34,368 nucleotides of DNA from Sabulitectum sp964604135 (GTDB lineage Bacteria > Fermentibacterota > Fermentibacteria > Fermentibacterales > JCC-6): positions 1 to 34,368 of the forward strand of contig CAZRXU010000016.1 of the NCBI GenBank assembly GCA_964604135.1, written 5' to 3'. Under the pieces are notes generated by a model. The model was not told where the DNA came from, made no database searches, and was given only the letters and a program-made list of their open reading frames with translations. The first letter of the stretch is position 1, and every line of letters starts with the position of its first letter. Of the stretch, positions 24,924-32,357 are shown one piece after another. The translations under genes and the position numbers were made by a program.

Positions 24924-26334
24924 GTTTCTATTCTCACTCTTTATCATCGTTTCTGCCGCTTCGGCGCAAACGGTTATCAGTGGGCCTCAGTCCGGCACTC
25001 TTGGCCCGGGAGCCTACATTGTTGACGGAGATATTCTGGTTGAGGCCGGAAACTCTCTCAGTATATTGCCCGGCACCTCTTTTCTTCACAATGGAAACCA
25101 CCAGTGGCTTATCTCCGGCGGATTTTCCGCCGTTGGTACGGAACAGGACAGTATTCTCTTTGTAAGACAGAATCCAGTTGACGACAATCGCTGGGGCGGC
25201 CTGCATTTTCTCAGCGGAGCATCTGAAGCCACTCTGGATTACTGTCACATTGACCATTGCCTTATTGGATTCAGTATGAACTTTTTTGCCAGTGTTAACG
25301 TGTACGGCGGCGCTGGCTTGTCGTTGAAGCATTCAAGAATTACCGGATCAGACACCTTCTTTTACGGCGGTGCTGTGTACGCTAACAACGCAAGTGTATT
25401 AGTAGACAGCTGCCTGATAACCTCTGCTACTCTTGGAAACAATCCAAGAGGCTTATCCGTGTACCTGGTCGACTGTGACGGTGCACAATTGCTTCACTCT
25501 GAATTTGGGTACAATCAGTGTACTTCAGGAGGCACTTGAAGCTCATGCGGAGGCGGTGGGGTCCACTGCAAAGGCTCGAATACACTCATTTCACACTGTA
25601 TAATTCACAACAACACCGTTGCTGATCACGGAGGTGGAGTTATGGCGTCAGGAAACTGTACCGTTACCCTTGTTAACAACACAATAGTTAACAACACCAC
25701 CACCCAGAGAACCGGCGGGGGAATATGTACTCTCTACCCCGGCTCAAGTATTACCGGAAAAAATAACATCATTTTTTACAACACTTCTGCCGATAACTCC
25801 CAGTTCGCAAGTGCAGCTAGCGGAGGACCCAGCAATCTTACTTATTCCTGTATTTCACAGGATATGCCGGGTACCGGCAACATTACAGATGCTCCCATGT
25901 TCGCAAGCGTATCTTCCGGTGATTATCACCTTACTGCAGGCTCCCCCTGTATAGATGCAGGTGATCCTTCTTCTCCGGCGGATCCCGACGGAACAATTGC
26001 AGACATGGGAGCCCTTTTCTTCAATCAGGCCGGCGTTTCTGAAAGCGCCGAGCCGCTTCATGAGCTTGTGGTGTATTCTGTTTCCCCGAACCCTTCCAGC
26101 TCTGCTGTTGAAATTAATTTCACCCTCCCTGAAGACGCCTCTGTGAACATTGCTTTTTACAGCGTACTGGGACGAGAAATCAGTTCTCTTCCCGATCAGT
26201 ACTTCTGTTCAGGCAATCATTCAGCCTGCTGGAACGGTACATCTTACTGCGGGAAGAGGGTAGAGAACGGAATCTACTTCTGTGTGGTCAGGGCAGGCGG
26301 CTACTCCTGTGTTCAGCGATTAACAATGCTCTAG
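24910..26334 (+). pseudogene. Secreted right-handed beta-helix protein with T9SS-type tail, interrupted by in-frame TGA
   Basis: One open frame of 474 codons apart from a single TGA at 25537-25539 (codon 210). ATG 24910 (GGTGGAG upstream) starts a signal peptide (MISHKFLFSLFIIVSAASAQ). Before the TGA run parallel-beta-helix turns (LVEAGNSLSILPGTSFL, WGGLHFLSGASEATLDYCHIDHC); directly after it the same frame resumes with SSCGGGGVHCKGSNTLISHCIIHNNTVADHGGGVMASG, a textbook helix turn, so there is no frameshift. Such proteins are adhesins or polysaccharide-active enzymes; no catalytic motif is visible. The C-terminus (about 380-474, VYSVSPNPSSSAVEINFTLP) is a T9SS-type domain. Options are a nonsense mutation, a sequence error, or UGA recoding; the codon sits in a TGA-S-S-C context. 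An ordinary caller would report 24910-25539 and 25642-26334 separately. Confidence 0.75.
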
Positions 26335-26339
26335 TCTTC

Positions 26340-26355
26340 CCTGTATCCGTACAGG
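26340..26355 (+). other. Short perfect hairpin with a UNCG-type loop
   Basis: CCTGTA-TCCG-TACAGG, 5 nt after the beta-helix gene. There is no T tract, so it is unlikely to terminate by itself; it may protect the mRNA 3' end. Confidence 0.35.
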
Positions 26356-26388
26356 ATCTGAGAGGGGTGATTTAAAGACAGAATGCGT

Positions 26389-26417
26389 TTGACCCGGTAA
26401 GCAATATCCTTTATACG
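26389..26417 (+). promoter_or_regulatory. Possible promoter for the GATase-like secreted protein
   Basis: TTGACC (26389-26394), a 17-nt spacer and TATACG (26412-26417). Initiation near 26424 would cut into the GGAGG site at 26422-26426, so either transcription starts a little earlier or the gene is read from the upstream operon. Confidence 0.4.
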
Positions 26418-26432
26418 ATCCGGAGGTTTCCA

Positions 26433-27152
26433 ATGAAACTGTTTGCTCTGTTGTTTGTTGCTGTTGCTGCTGCTGCAGCGCAGGATCCAGTAAATATTCT
26501 TATCTACAGCGACTCTTTCGGGGGATACGGTGATGATGTTCTCACTGCTGTATCAAATCTGTGGCCAACAGCAAATGTTATGGCCTACCATGATGCCTAT
26601 ACCGGCCCCGCTGCTTTCAACGCCGACATGAACACATACGGCGACACCCTTGATATAATCATTATGGACTGCTGGTGCGGTTTTTACGCTGATTTTAACT
26701 GGGATGTGATGACCACTCTTTACAATGCAGGTACTGTTAAGTTCTACGCTTCCTGCTGGAAGTGGGCCAGCACACCTTCATGCCTCGCAAATACCATGGG
26801 TGTTTCAGGCTTTGGAGATGTTACCACAGTTATTCCCCACTATAGCTGGGATAACACACATCCGATTACAGCCGGAATCACCGACTGGGGATGGGCTGAA
26901 CCTGGAGTTGGTATTATGGGAAGCCGGATGACCATTTCCACTGCCACTCCTATCACCGGCTGGACAGAAAATTCCACAGCGTCCGATGCTGGTCTGTGTG
27001 TGGCAAACGATGGCCGTAGTGTTGTCAGTGGATACACCATGGCATTTGCGAATCAGAGTACCGCCATTTGGGAAAATGTTCTGGGATTTATATGGAACGG
27101 TTCACAGTCTCTGCAAAGAACTACATGGGGCTCTGTAAAAGCTTCATTCTAA
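26433..27152 (+). CDS. Secreted protein with GATase/ThuA-like fold
   Basis: A 239-residue exported protein with a clear signal peptide (MKLFALLFVAVAAAAA, cleavage before QDPVN). The mature part looks like a class I glutamine-amidotransferase/ThuA-like alpha-beta fold: VNILIYSDSFGG opening strand, DIIIMDCWCGFYADF, and HPITAGITDWGWAEPG, the HPIT-G motif common in ThuA-like proteins. There is no convincing Cys-His-Glu triad arrangement, so a binding role is possible. It lacks the usual T9SS domain and ends in a short tail with TTWGSVKASF. The ATG at 26433 has GGAGG 7 nt upstream. It lies 98 nt after the beta-helix gene and ends at a strong terminator. Function unknown. Confidence 0.72.
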   Translation: MKLFALLFVAVAAAAAQDPVNILIYSDSFGGYGDDVLTAVSNLWPTANVMAYHDAYTGPAAFNADMNTYGDTLDIIIMDCWCGFYADFNWDVMTTLYNAGTVKFYASCWKWASTPSCLANTMGVSGFGDVTTVIPHYSWDNTHPITAGITDWGWAEPGVGIMGSRMTISTATPITGWTENSTASDAGLCVANDGRSVVSGYTMAFANQSTAIWENVLGFIWNGSQSLQRTTWGSVKASF

Positions 27153-27169
27153 TTCCTGACACAATATTG

Positions 27170-27204
27170 AGCAGAGAGAGGTTCTTCCTCTCTCTGCTTT
27201 TTTT
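27170..27204 (+). terminator. Rho-independent terminator after 26433-27152
   Basis: A perfect 12-bp stem (AGCAGAGAGAGG at 27170-27181 with its complement at 27187-27198), a 5-nt loop and a run of seven T residues. It probably closes the TrmB-beta-helix transcript unit. Confidence 0.93.
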
Positions 27205-27249
27205 ATGCTGTTCTTTCTGCAAGACTTATAAATACAATTTGACAGAGAG

Positions 27250-27304
27250 ATGGCTCTACTCCTTCGGGATTGTGCCCGGGTAAAGGGGGTTGGAGTAGAG
27301 CCAT
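27250..27304. repeat. Long inverted repeat between convergent genes
   Basis: Perfect 13-bp arms (ATGGCTCTACTCC at 27250-27262, complement at 27292-27304) enclose 29 nt that hold a second hairpin, CGGG-attgtg-CCCG (27265-27278). It lies 26 nt beyond the stop of the GEVED gene. A T5 run follows on the plus strand only, so it is not a classical terminator for the minus-strand gene; it could be an mRNA 3' stabiliser. Confidence 0.5.
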
Positions 27305-27329
27305 ACTATTTTTCTTGCCGGAAGGTGTA

Positions 27330-29282
27330 TCAGTCCACCAGCAGTATTCTCCTGGAAGCACTGAAGCTGTTCGATTCAAGCCTGACCGTGTAAACACCTG
27401 AAGGAAGCTGATTCAGATTCATGCCTATCTGATTCTGCTGCGGTACTGCGCCTTCATATACCGTCTCAACAATTCTTCCATTGATGTCAAACAGTTTTAT
27501 TTCTACAGATTCATCACATGGAACACTGAACATCACAGAAGCCGTTCCGTGTGACGGATTGGGGGAAACTCTAAGATAACCCGTGTTTAAAATTTCCCCG
27601 AAGGATTCTTCAGCCACGCCTGCGTAGTTTACTATTACCGTGTAGTCTTCTACCTCACCGAATGATCTGGTTCCGTATGGCTGTGGATCGGTGTTGTTGT
27701 AATCCAGGCGGAGCCTCATTCTCAAGTTAGTGCCCGTCTGAGCAGTATCCGGAGCTGTGACTGTTGTGCTGTAAGGCCCTTGCCCGAACGCAGAAAGGAA
27801 TACCCTTTCATCGCTACTGAAATCGAAGTCTCTGTTCCAGTCAATCCAGACTGCTCCTATATCTGCGTTGTAACCCTGGCCGAGAGTCATGGTCAGAGCT
27901 TCCGAAACACCAATCTCAAGGTGAACGTAAAGGGAAGGATCTGAAGTGTAATCTGCGTAGTAATCACACCCGCTGGGGTTGGACATTCCCGCTATCTGAA
28001 CATTGGAGAAGTGTTCCGGGCCCCCGCCAGTTCCGGGAGCGTATGTACCTGAAGTGTTGTGAACCACTTTCACAAGAACATCGTTGTCGGAATTTTCGTC
28101 ACCGGTAAGTGAAGATGTAACTGTGATCGTGTAGGCTGTCTGGGCAGAAGACAGATCTGCCTTTTCTGTGAAGGTGAAATTTTCTTTTGCTCCAGGAGCT
28201 ATGGTCTGTGTAACCGTCTGCGAAAAAGGACCCACACTACCGGTCCCGTCATCAATTGTGTACTGCACCTGGAAGCCTGAAACAGCAGTAGTTCCGTTGT
28301 TGAATATTTCCACTGTAACATCCTCGTCTGGAGCAAGGTTGTTTCCTGTTACAGGGCTCACCAATGAATGCATACCTACATCTTTGGTGTATGTATTTGC
28401 CGGGGCGATTTCATATCCGAAAGCCCTCTCATTTTCTGGAAAATGGTCTATTAAGCCGATTAAAACAAGTTTGCTGTCGGAGTTAATGAAGGAATTCATT
28501 CCTGACGCAACCGGATTTGTCGATGTTCCCGGTATATCTGTTGCAATATGCAGCGGGCCGGAATATGTCTGCGAGTTTATATCGAACTTGTGTATTTCCA
28601 GATTAGTCGACCCCGACTGCCTGAAGAGGTAGAGGCAGGGATTTGCCGGATCAGACACATTGTCGTACGCTGTACCAGCACAGTGACTGTTTCCTGATAT
28701 GTTGGCAATAATCTGGTTGCCACTCATATCAACCGCTGCAAGCTCAGCCCAGTAACCCAGCCAGAACCCTCCGTTACCGCTGTCCAGCTCTGGATCATAA
28801 GAAAGGTGCCCTATGCCGACTATACTGGGAGTAGAAACAGTAATTGTGTTAAGCAGCGTGTGGTTCGCAAGATCAAGAACGTAAATGCCGTCACCCAGTG
28901 GCCCTTTGGCACCGTAGAAGTTTGTGCCGTCGTATGTCATGCAGTTTACCGTGGGCACACCAGTAATGGAAAACTCCTCTACGAAAGTTCCATCCATCTC
29001 AAATTTTCTGAACAAAGCAGTGCTGAAAGATGAGGTATAGATATAATTCCCATCTGTTGCAATTCCACTCTGCGAAGATGAAGTTGTTTCAAAGGAGAAC
29101 AGGATATCCCACATAGCCAGACCCTGTTGTGCTACATTGTGAATAACAGGATTTGAACTCAGGCTGAAAGACTCTTCCGAACAGATGCTTGACTCAATAC
29201 TCCTCATATCAAAGGCAGATGCCAACCCCGAAAGGGCAAACAAAAGCAAGACCACTAAAACCGTGAACACTGTCTTTCTCAT
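27330..29282 (-). CDS. Large secreted GEVED-domain protein with T9SS-type tail
   Basis: A 650-residue exported protein. A signal peptide (MRKTVFTVLVVLLLFALSGLASA) is followed by a propeller-like N-terminal half (about 50-290; repeated units with SGIATDGNYIYTSSF, NCMTYDGTNFYGAKG, GIYVLDLANHTLLNTI). Next comes a CARDB/Ig-like domain (about 305-410, LAPDEDVTVEIFNNGTTAVSGFQVQYTIDDG), a GEVED domain (about 440-550) ending with its hallmark SFGEVEDYTVIV, and a T9SS sorting domain (about 570-650; RVSPNPSHGTASVMFSVP, GRIVETVYEG, LPSGVYTVRLES, ASRRILLVD). Cell-surface delivery by T9SS is inferred. The ATG at 29282 has GGAG 5 nt upstream. Function unknown; likely adhesion or surface binding. Confidence 0.85.
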   Translation of the reverse strand: MRKTVFTVLVVLLLFALSGLASAFDMRSIESSICSEESFSLSSNPVIHNVAQQGLAMWDILFSFETTSSSQSGIATDGNYIYTSSFSTALFRKFEMDGTFVEEFSITGVPTVNCMTYDGTNFYGAKGPLGDGIYVLDLANHTLLNTITVSTPSIVGIGHLSYDPELDSGNGGFWLGYWAELAAVDMSGNQIIANISGNSHCAGTAYDNVSDPANPCLYLFRQSGSTNLEIHKFDINSQTYSGPLHIATDIPGTSTNPVASGMNSFINSDSKLVLIGLIDHFPENERAFGYEIAPANTYTKDVGMHSLVSPVTGNNLAPDEDVTVEIFNNGTTAVSGFQVQYTIDDGTGSVGPFSQTVTQTIAPGAKENFTFTEKADLSSAQTAYTITVTSSLTGDENSDNDVLVKVVHNTSGTYAPGTGGGPEHFSNVQIAGMSNPSGCDYYADYTSDPSLYVHLEIGVSEALTMTLGQGYNADIGAVWIDWNRDFDFSSDERVFLSAFGQGPYSTTVTAPDTAQTGTNLRMRLRLDYNNTDPQPYGTRSFGEVEDYTVIVNYAGVAEESFGEILNTGYLRVSPNPSHGTASVMFSVPCDESVEIKLFDINGRIVETVYEGAVPQQNQIGMNLNQLPSGVYTVRLESNSFSASRRILLVD

Positions 29283-29383
29283 ACCAACTCCTTATACCCC
29301 ACAGAATACTTCTGACCTGCAGAGAACTGCGGTTATGTCTATGCCCAGCCACCAGTAATGAATATGGATTGTGTCCCCATGTC

Positions 29384-29412
29384 TTGTCAAGTGTCTCACG
29401 CGACACTATTAT
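29384..29412 (+). promoter_or_regulatory. Promoter with palindromic spacer for 29492-30712
   Basis: TTGTCA (29384-29389), a 17-nt spacer and TATTAT (29407-29412). The spacer is almost entirely the inverted repeat AGTGTC-N6-GACACT (29390-29407), a likely operator. Leader of about 73 nt to the ATG at 29492. Confidence 0.6.
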
Positions 29413-29491
29413 TGGGGCGTGGCGCATTGCCGAAAACAGTTGTTGCCTGTGCGTACATGGTTTAACTCTTAGTGACAAAGGAATCTCACAG

Positions 29492-30712
29492 ATGAAAAAT
29501 GGTGCAGTGCAGGAATACGGAACTCCAGAGGAAATACTTCGAGTTCTTCAGAAACTGCGCAGTGCTTTAACAGATCTGCTTCTTTCTGCAGGGCTTGATC
29601 CTTCTGCCACAAGAGCTTCTGCCAGGGATCTGGGATTGAGCAAGGATGTTTTCTGGAGAGTCGCAAGAATCACACTGCTTGACCAGATTCTTTCCAGCCA
29701 GGTTCCTCCAAGAGCTTCCATGGAGAGAGTAATCGCTGCTATTCAGAAAAAGGGAGTTCCTGAAAACCTTCTTAAAAAGACCAGACAGGCCATCAATGAA
29801 TTTGAGGTGATGGTTGAAAGTTCTTCCACCAACAGGGCAACTTTTGATATGATGCTGTCAGGGCTTGCCACAGACGGAATTACAGAACGACAGGAAAACA
29901 TAAGGAAGCAGGCATTTTTCGCAAACAGTTCTATCTGGGGAGTACAGTCGCAGGTTGCTTTCAAGGCATTCTTTCTTGCTCCATCTGAAAGCAGCGACAA
30001 AATTGATCTTGCCAATCTATCGGGCATGGTTGGTTTCCGAAGATTAAGACAGGTTGCCTGGCCTGTGTACCAGCGCAGAATATACGATGACCGAGGCTCT
30101 GCCTTCTCGCTTGCTTATGAGCCATACAGCGATCTTCCAGAATCCGCCGGTGGCCTTCCTCTATTTTCTGAGTTCTGCTCAAAACCTCTGCCCGAAATCA
30201 GCTGGAGACAGGGACGGGAAGGAATGTTCTATGAAATACAACCCGATCTTATTGGAAACGCAGGGGCCACCAGCCTTGTTTTCGGTGGAATTTCCCGTAG
30301 ATCTGCCGCCCGTTATCGAGATGATAGCAACGACCGGGGAGGGCTGATATACGAGTTGTTCACCCCGGCTGAATTCGTGAATGTAGATATGTTTCTTCAC
30401 CGTGACCTGCCCTACAAAATGCCTCCCTATGTCAGTATCTTCGACAGACTGAGCAGCCCACGCGGTTACAATCCCGATATGGACGAGAGAAGGCAGCTGC
30501 CCCTCTCATCCAGAGTTCTGTCTCTCGGAAATGGAATTTCCGGTTGTTCTACTCTGAAGATACCGGAATACCTGCCTATGCTTGAGCGGGTTATGAACAA
30601 GATAGGCTTCGATACAAACGAGTTCAAAGCCTACAGATTTTCTATGAAGTTTCCTCCTATTCCATCGGCCATAATCTTCCGCTTCAAACTGCCCGAACCT
30701 CCCGGCAACTAG
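29492..30712 (+). CDS. Uncharacterised protein with possible N-terminal HTH
   Basis: Family not recognised. The 406-residue soluble protein has no signal peptide. The ATG at 29492 is chosen because AAAGGA lies 9 nt upstream; the longer frame from 29369 begins before or at the predicted promoter and encodes an unlikely N-terminus. Residues about 10-60 are helical and contain ATRASARDLGLSKDVFWRVARI, which resembles a helix-turn-helix, followed by more helices (ASMERVIAAIQKKGVPENLLKKTRQAINEFEVM). The remaining 300 residues are mixed alpha/beta with no motif I can place. The palindromic promoter directly upstream fits an autoregulated DNA-binding protein, but this is inference. Confidence 0.7.
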   Translation: MKNGAVQEYGTPEEILRVLQKLRSALTDLLLSAGLDPSATRASARDLGLSKDVFWRVARITLLDQILSSQVPPRASMERVIAAIQKKGVPENLLKKTRQAINEFEVMVESSSTNRATFDMMLSGLATDGITERQENIRKQAFFANSSIWGVQSQVAFKAFFLAPSESSDKIDLANLSGMVGFRRLRQVAWPVYQRRIYDDRGSAFSLAYEPYSDLPESAGGLPLFSEFCSKPLPEISWRQGREGMFYEIQPDLIGNAGATSLVFGGISRRSAARYRDDSNDRGGLIYELFTPAEFVNVDMFLHRDLPYKMPPYVSIFDRLSSPRGYNPDMDERRQLPLSSRVLSLGNGISGCSTLKIPEYLPMLERVMNKIGFDTNEFKAYRFSMKFPPIPSAIIFRFKLPEPPGN

Positions 30713-30755
30713 AACAACCGGAAGGACGGGCAATTCCCTGTTAATAACAGCAACA

Positions 30756-31763
30756 CTACTTTCTTAAAGAGATCAGCCTTCTTCTCTTCCCCTGTTTGTC
30801 TTCAAATCTGCGCGAGCTCTCCACACTGAACCCCTGCTGCTCAGCATCGGATTCAAATTTCTCATATCCGGTATACAGGTCGGCTTCTGCAGCAAACTTC
30901 CCATACGCTGCTTCAGTTTTCAGCTCCGGAACAACCGGATTTTCAGGAACCAGCAGAACAAATGCTCCTCCTTCTTTAAGCACCCGAAACGCCTCTCTGA
31001 TCACAAGTGTTACCCCTGAGATTTCAGGCAAGGCCATAAGCATCATGGCAGTATCAATTACTTCGGTTTTAACCGGCAGGTTTCTAACATCACCGCCAAT
31101 AGCTTCCGACCTTGATTCACTGCCGATGTGTTTGAATCTGTACTGTATGTTTCCCAGACATTTCAAGTCGCGCTCAACTGCCAGAATCTGCTTAACCTTT
31201 GTGTTCATAAAGGCCTGATGCGAAACGCCGAAGCCTCCTCCGGATGCAATGTCCAGAATGGAATCGGGTTCTGTTGAGGCAATTCTCTCCATGAAGATAT
31301 TAAATTTATCTTCTTTATCCCCGGCCTTCCATGGAAAACGCAGAAGTCTTTCCCTGCGATTCCCGGCTTCTATCCATTTGCCGGATTCTCTGTATTTCAT
31401 TTTTCCAACCACAGACCGGGAAATAGTCTTAAGTGTACCTGAAACCTCCGCATCAGTATGAGCTCTTTTCTGCACAAGCTTGATCGCTTCTTCCTCTCCG
31501 ATGGAAAACAGTTCTTTCACAGACTGGTCGATGGTTCGGTAGTCTTCAATTCCCATGGCCTCACTTACAGGGGAAGTCCATTCATTTACGGCATTCTTCC
31601 ACAGCAGAACTGGACGACCTGCGACAACGGGATATTCCAGCCCGCAGTTTCTGCAAACCAGAGTTCCGGATCTTATATCTCCCTTGTACTTTCCTCTTTC
31701 CTCCACAACAAGCTTCGACTGGCATCCCAGGCAACCCAGATACTGCAACACTGTTTTTCTCAA
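30756..31763 (-). CDS. SAM-dependent methyltransferase with N-terminal zinc knuckle
   Basis: A 335-residue class I methyltransferase. The N-terminus has a Trm112-like zinc ribbon: CLGC (C11, C14) and CRNC (C37, C40) followed by GLEYPVVAGRPVLLW. The SAM-binding motif I is SILDIASGGGFGVS (about 168-180); AVERDLKC gives the acidic end of beta 2, and GGDVRNLPV plus AFRVLKEGGAFVLLVPENPV follow in order. The TTG at 31763 is preferred because AGGAGG lies 6 nt upstream; a GTG nine codons earlier has no binding site. A promoter (TTGACG-18-TATACA, 31830-31801) fits. The substrate is unknown; fused Trm112-like ribbons are seen in small-molecule and RNA methyltransferases. Confidence 0.83.
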   Translation of the reverse strand: MRKTVLQYLGCLGCQSKLVVEERGKYKGDIRSGTLVCRNCGLEYPVVAGRPVLLWKNAVNEWTSPVSEAMGIEDYRTIDQSVKELFSIGEEEAIKLVQKRAHTDAEVSGTLKTISRSVVGKMKYRESGKWIEAGNRRERLLRFPWKAGDKEDKFNIFMERIASTEPDSILDIASGGGFGVSHQAFMNTKVKQILAVERDLKCLGNIQYRFKHIGSESRSEAIGGDVRNLPVKTEVIDTAMMLMALPEISGVTLVIREAFRVLKEGGAFVLLVPENPVVPELKTEAAYGKFAAEADLYTGYEKFESDAEQQGFSVESSRRFEDKQGKRRRLISLRK

Positions 31764-31800
31764 AGAAGGCCTCCTTCTGTTTAGAGCCACTACATCATGT

Positions 31801-31830
31801 TGTATACCAATATGTTACAGTCACCGTCAA
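31801..31830 (-). promoter_or_regulatory. Promoter for the zinc-knuckle methyltransferase
   Basis: On the minus strand TTGACG (31830-31825), an 18-nt spacer and TATACA (31806-31801), with about 30 nt from initiation to the TTG start. Its -35 box is back to back with the plus-strand -35, forming the palindrome GTCAAC-C-GTTGAC (31826-31838). Confidence 0.65.
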
Positions 31831-31833
31831 CCG

Positions 31834-31862
31834 TTGACAAACATCAGGTACACCTGTATACT
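31834..31862 (+). promoter_or_regulatory. Strong plus-strand promoter without an adjacent ORF
   Basis: A perfect TTGACA (31834-31839), a 17-nt spacer and TATACT (31857-31862). The spacer contains CAGGT-AC-ACCTG (31845-31856). Initiation near 31869 would transcribe the hairpin-rich stretch that follows; only tiny ORFs without ribosome binding sites occur there. Confidence 0.75.
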
Positions 31863-31868
31863 GTAAAT

Positions 31869-31960
31869 GGGGAGGTTGTTCTTCAACCCGCTTTTCTGCT
31901 AACGCAGGAACGGGGTTTACTGCTAACGCAGGAACGGGAAAACACCCCGTGTAGAAATTC
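31869..31960 (+). ncRNA. Candidate structured noncoding RNA
   Basis: Begins at the predicted start of the promoter at 31834-31862. Possible elements are hairpin GGTTG-TTCTT-CAACC (31874-31888), two CTGC-TAAC-GCAG stem-loops (31896-31907 and 31920-31931), and 3' pairing of CGGGGT (31911-31916) with ACCCCG (31944-31949), which competes with ACGGG/CCCGT (31934-31938 with 31946-31950). No clear T-tract terminator follows, so the 3' end is a guess. A dispersed REP-like intergenic repeat is an alternative reading. Confidence 0.35.
31896..31938. repeat. 24-nt tandem repeat, nearly two copies
   Basis: The 19-nt unit CTGCTAACGCAGGAACGGG occurs at 31896-31914 and again at 31920-31938 without mismatch, period 24. 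Each copy holds the self-complementary CTGC-TAAC-GCAG. Resembles short palindromic dispersed repeats of other genomes. Confidence 0.7.
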
Positions 31961-32024
31961 AATCCACCAATGAACTTGCCTCTGCAATCATGTCGTTCCA
32001 GACGGAAGAACCTGTCATTTTACG

Positions 32025-32327
32025 TTACTGTATTCCCATTCGTTTCCACCATCCCGGCTGACCAGTCTGTATATTAATCTTCAATTCAGGGGCGGAGTGA
32101 AATGATTCAGTGGTAGCCTCCAATTTCTCCGATACAAGCGTTCTTGAATAGGTAGATACTGCTGTAGCATGGGTGGAGACTGTATACTCTTTCACTACAC
32201 TTCCGTAGTGTTCTCCGTAAAAGTACCTGTAGTTTTCAAGGAAACACTTAATCTTCTTGTAGTTCTCATACAACCACAAAAATCCCTTGTAGGGTTTGCT
32301 TATAGAGACTAGTTGCAACGCCTTCAC
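32025..32327 (-). CDS. Doubtful small ORF, 100 residues
   Basis: A GTG-initiated frame of 100 codons (or from a TTG four codons later, with AGAGGTG about 7 nt upstream). The translation is rich in aromatic and Thr/Ser residues (YKGFLWLYENYKKIKCFLENYRYFYG near the start) and ends in GWWKRMGIQ. No family is recognised and there is no convincing promoter. The base composition differs from the flanking genes. It may be a chance ORF or a remnant of an imported gene. Confidence 0.2.
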   Translation of the reverse strand: MKALQLVSISKPYKGFLWLYENYKKIKCFLENYRYFYGEHYGSVVKEYTVSTHATAVSTYSRTLVSEKLEATTESFHSAPELKINIQTGQPGWWKRMGIQ

Positions 32328-32357
32328 CTCTATTTTCCACTACAAAAGTATCCCCTA

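Noticed and set aside
24910..26334. Genome-wide reassignment of UGA to an amino acid
   Set aside because: Several intact genes here end in TGA with the next gene starting at the overlap (ispG, the M24 peptidase gene, tadA), so UGA works as a stop.
29369..29491. N-terminal extension of the 29492 gene
   Set aside because: It begins upstream of the predicted promoter, has no ribosome binding site, and its translation (SSVSRDTIIGAWRIAENSCCLC) is not protein-like for this gene.
31890..31960. CRISPR array
   Set aside because: Only two copies with a 5-nt gap between units, no spacer-like unique sequences and no cas genes.
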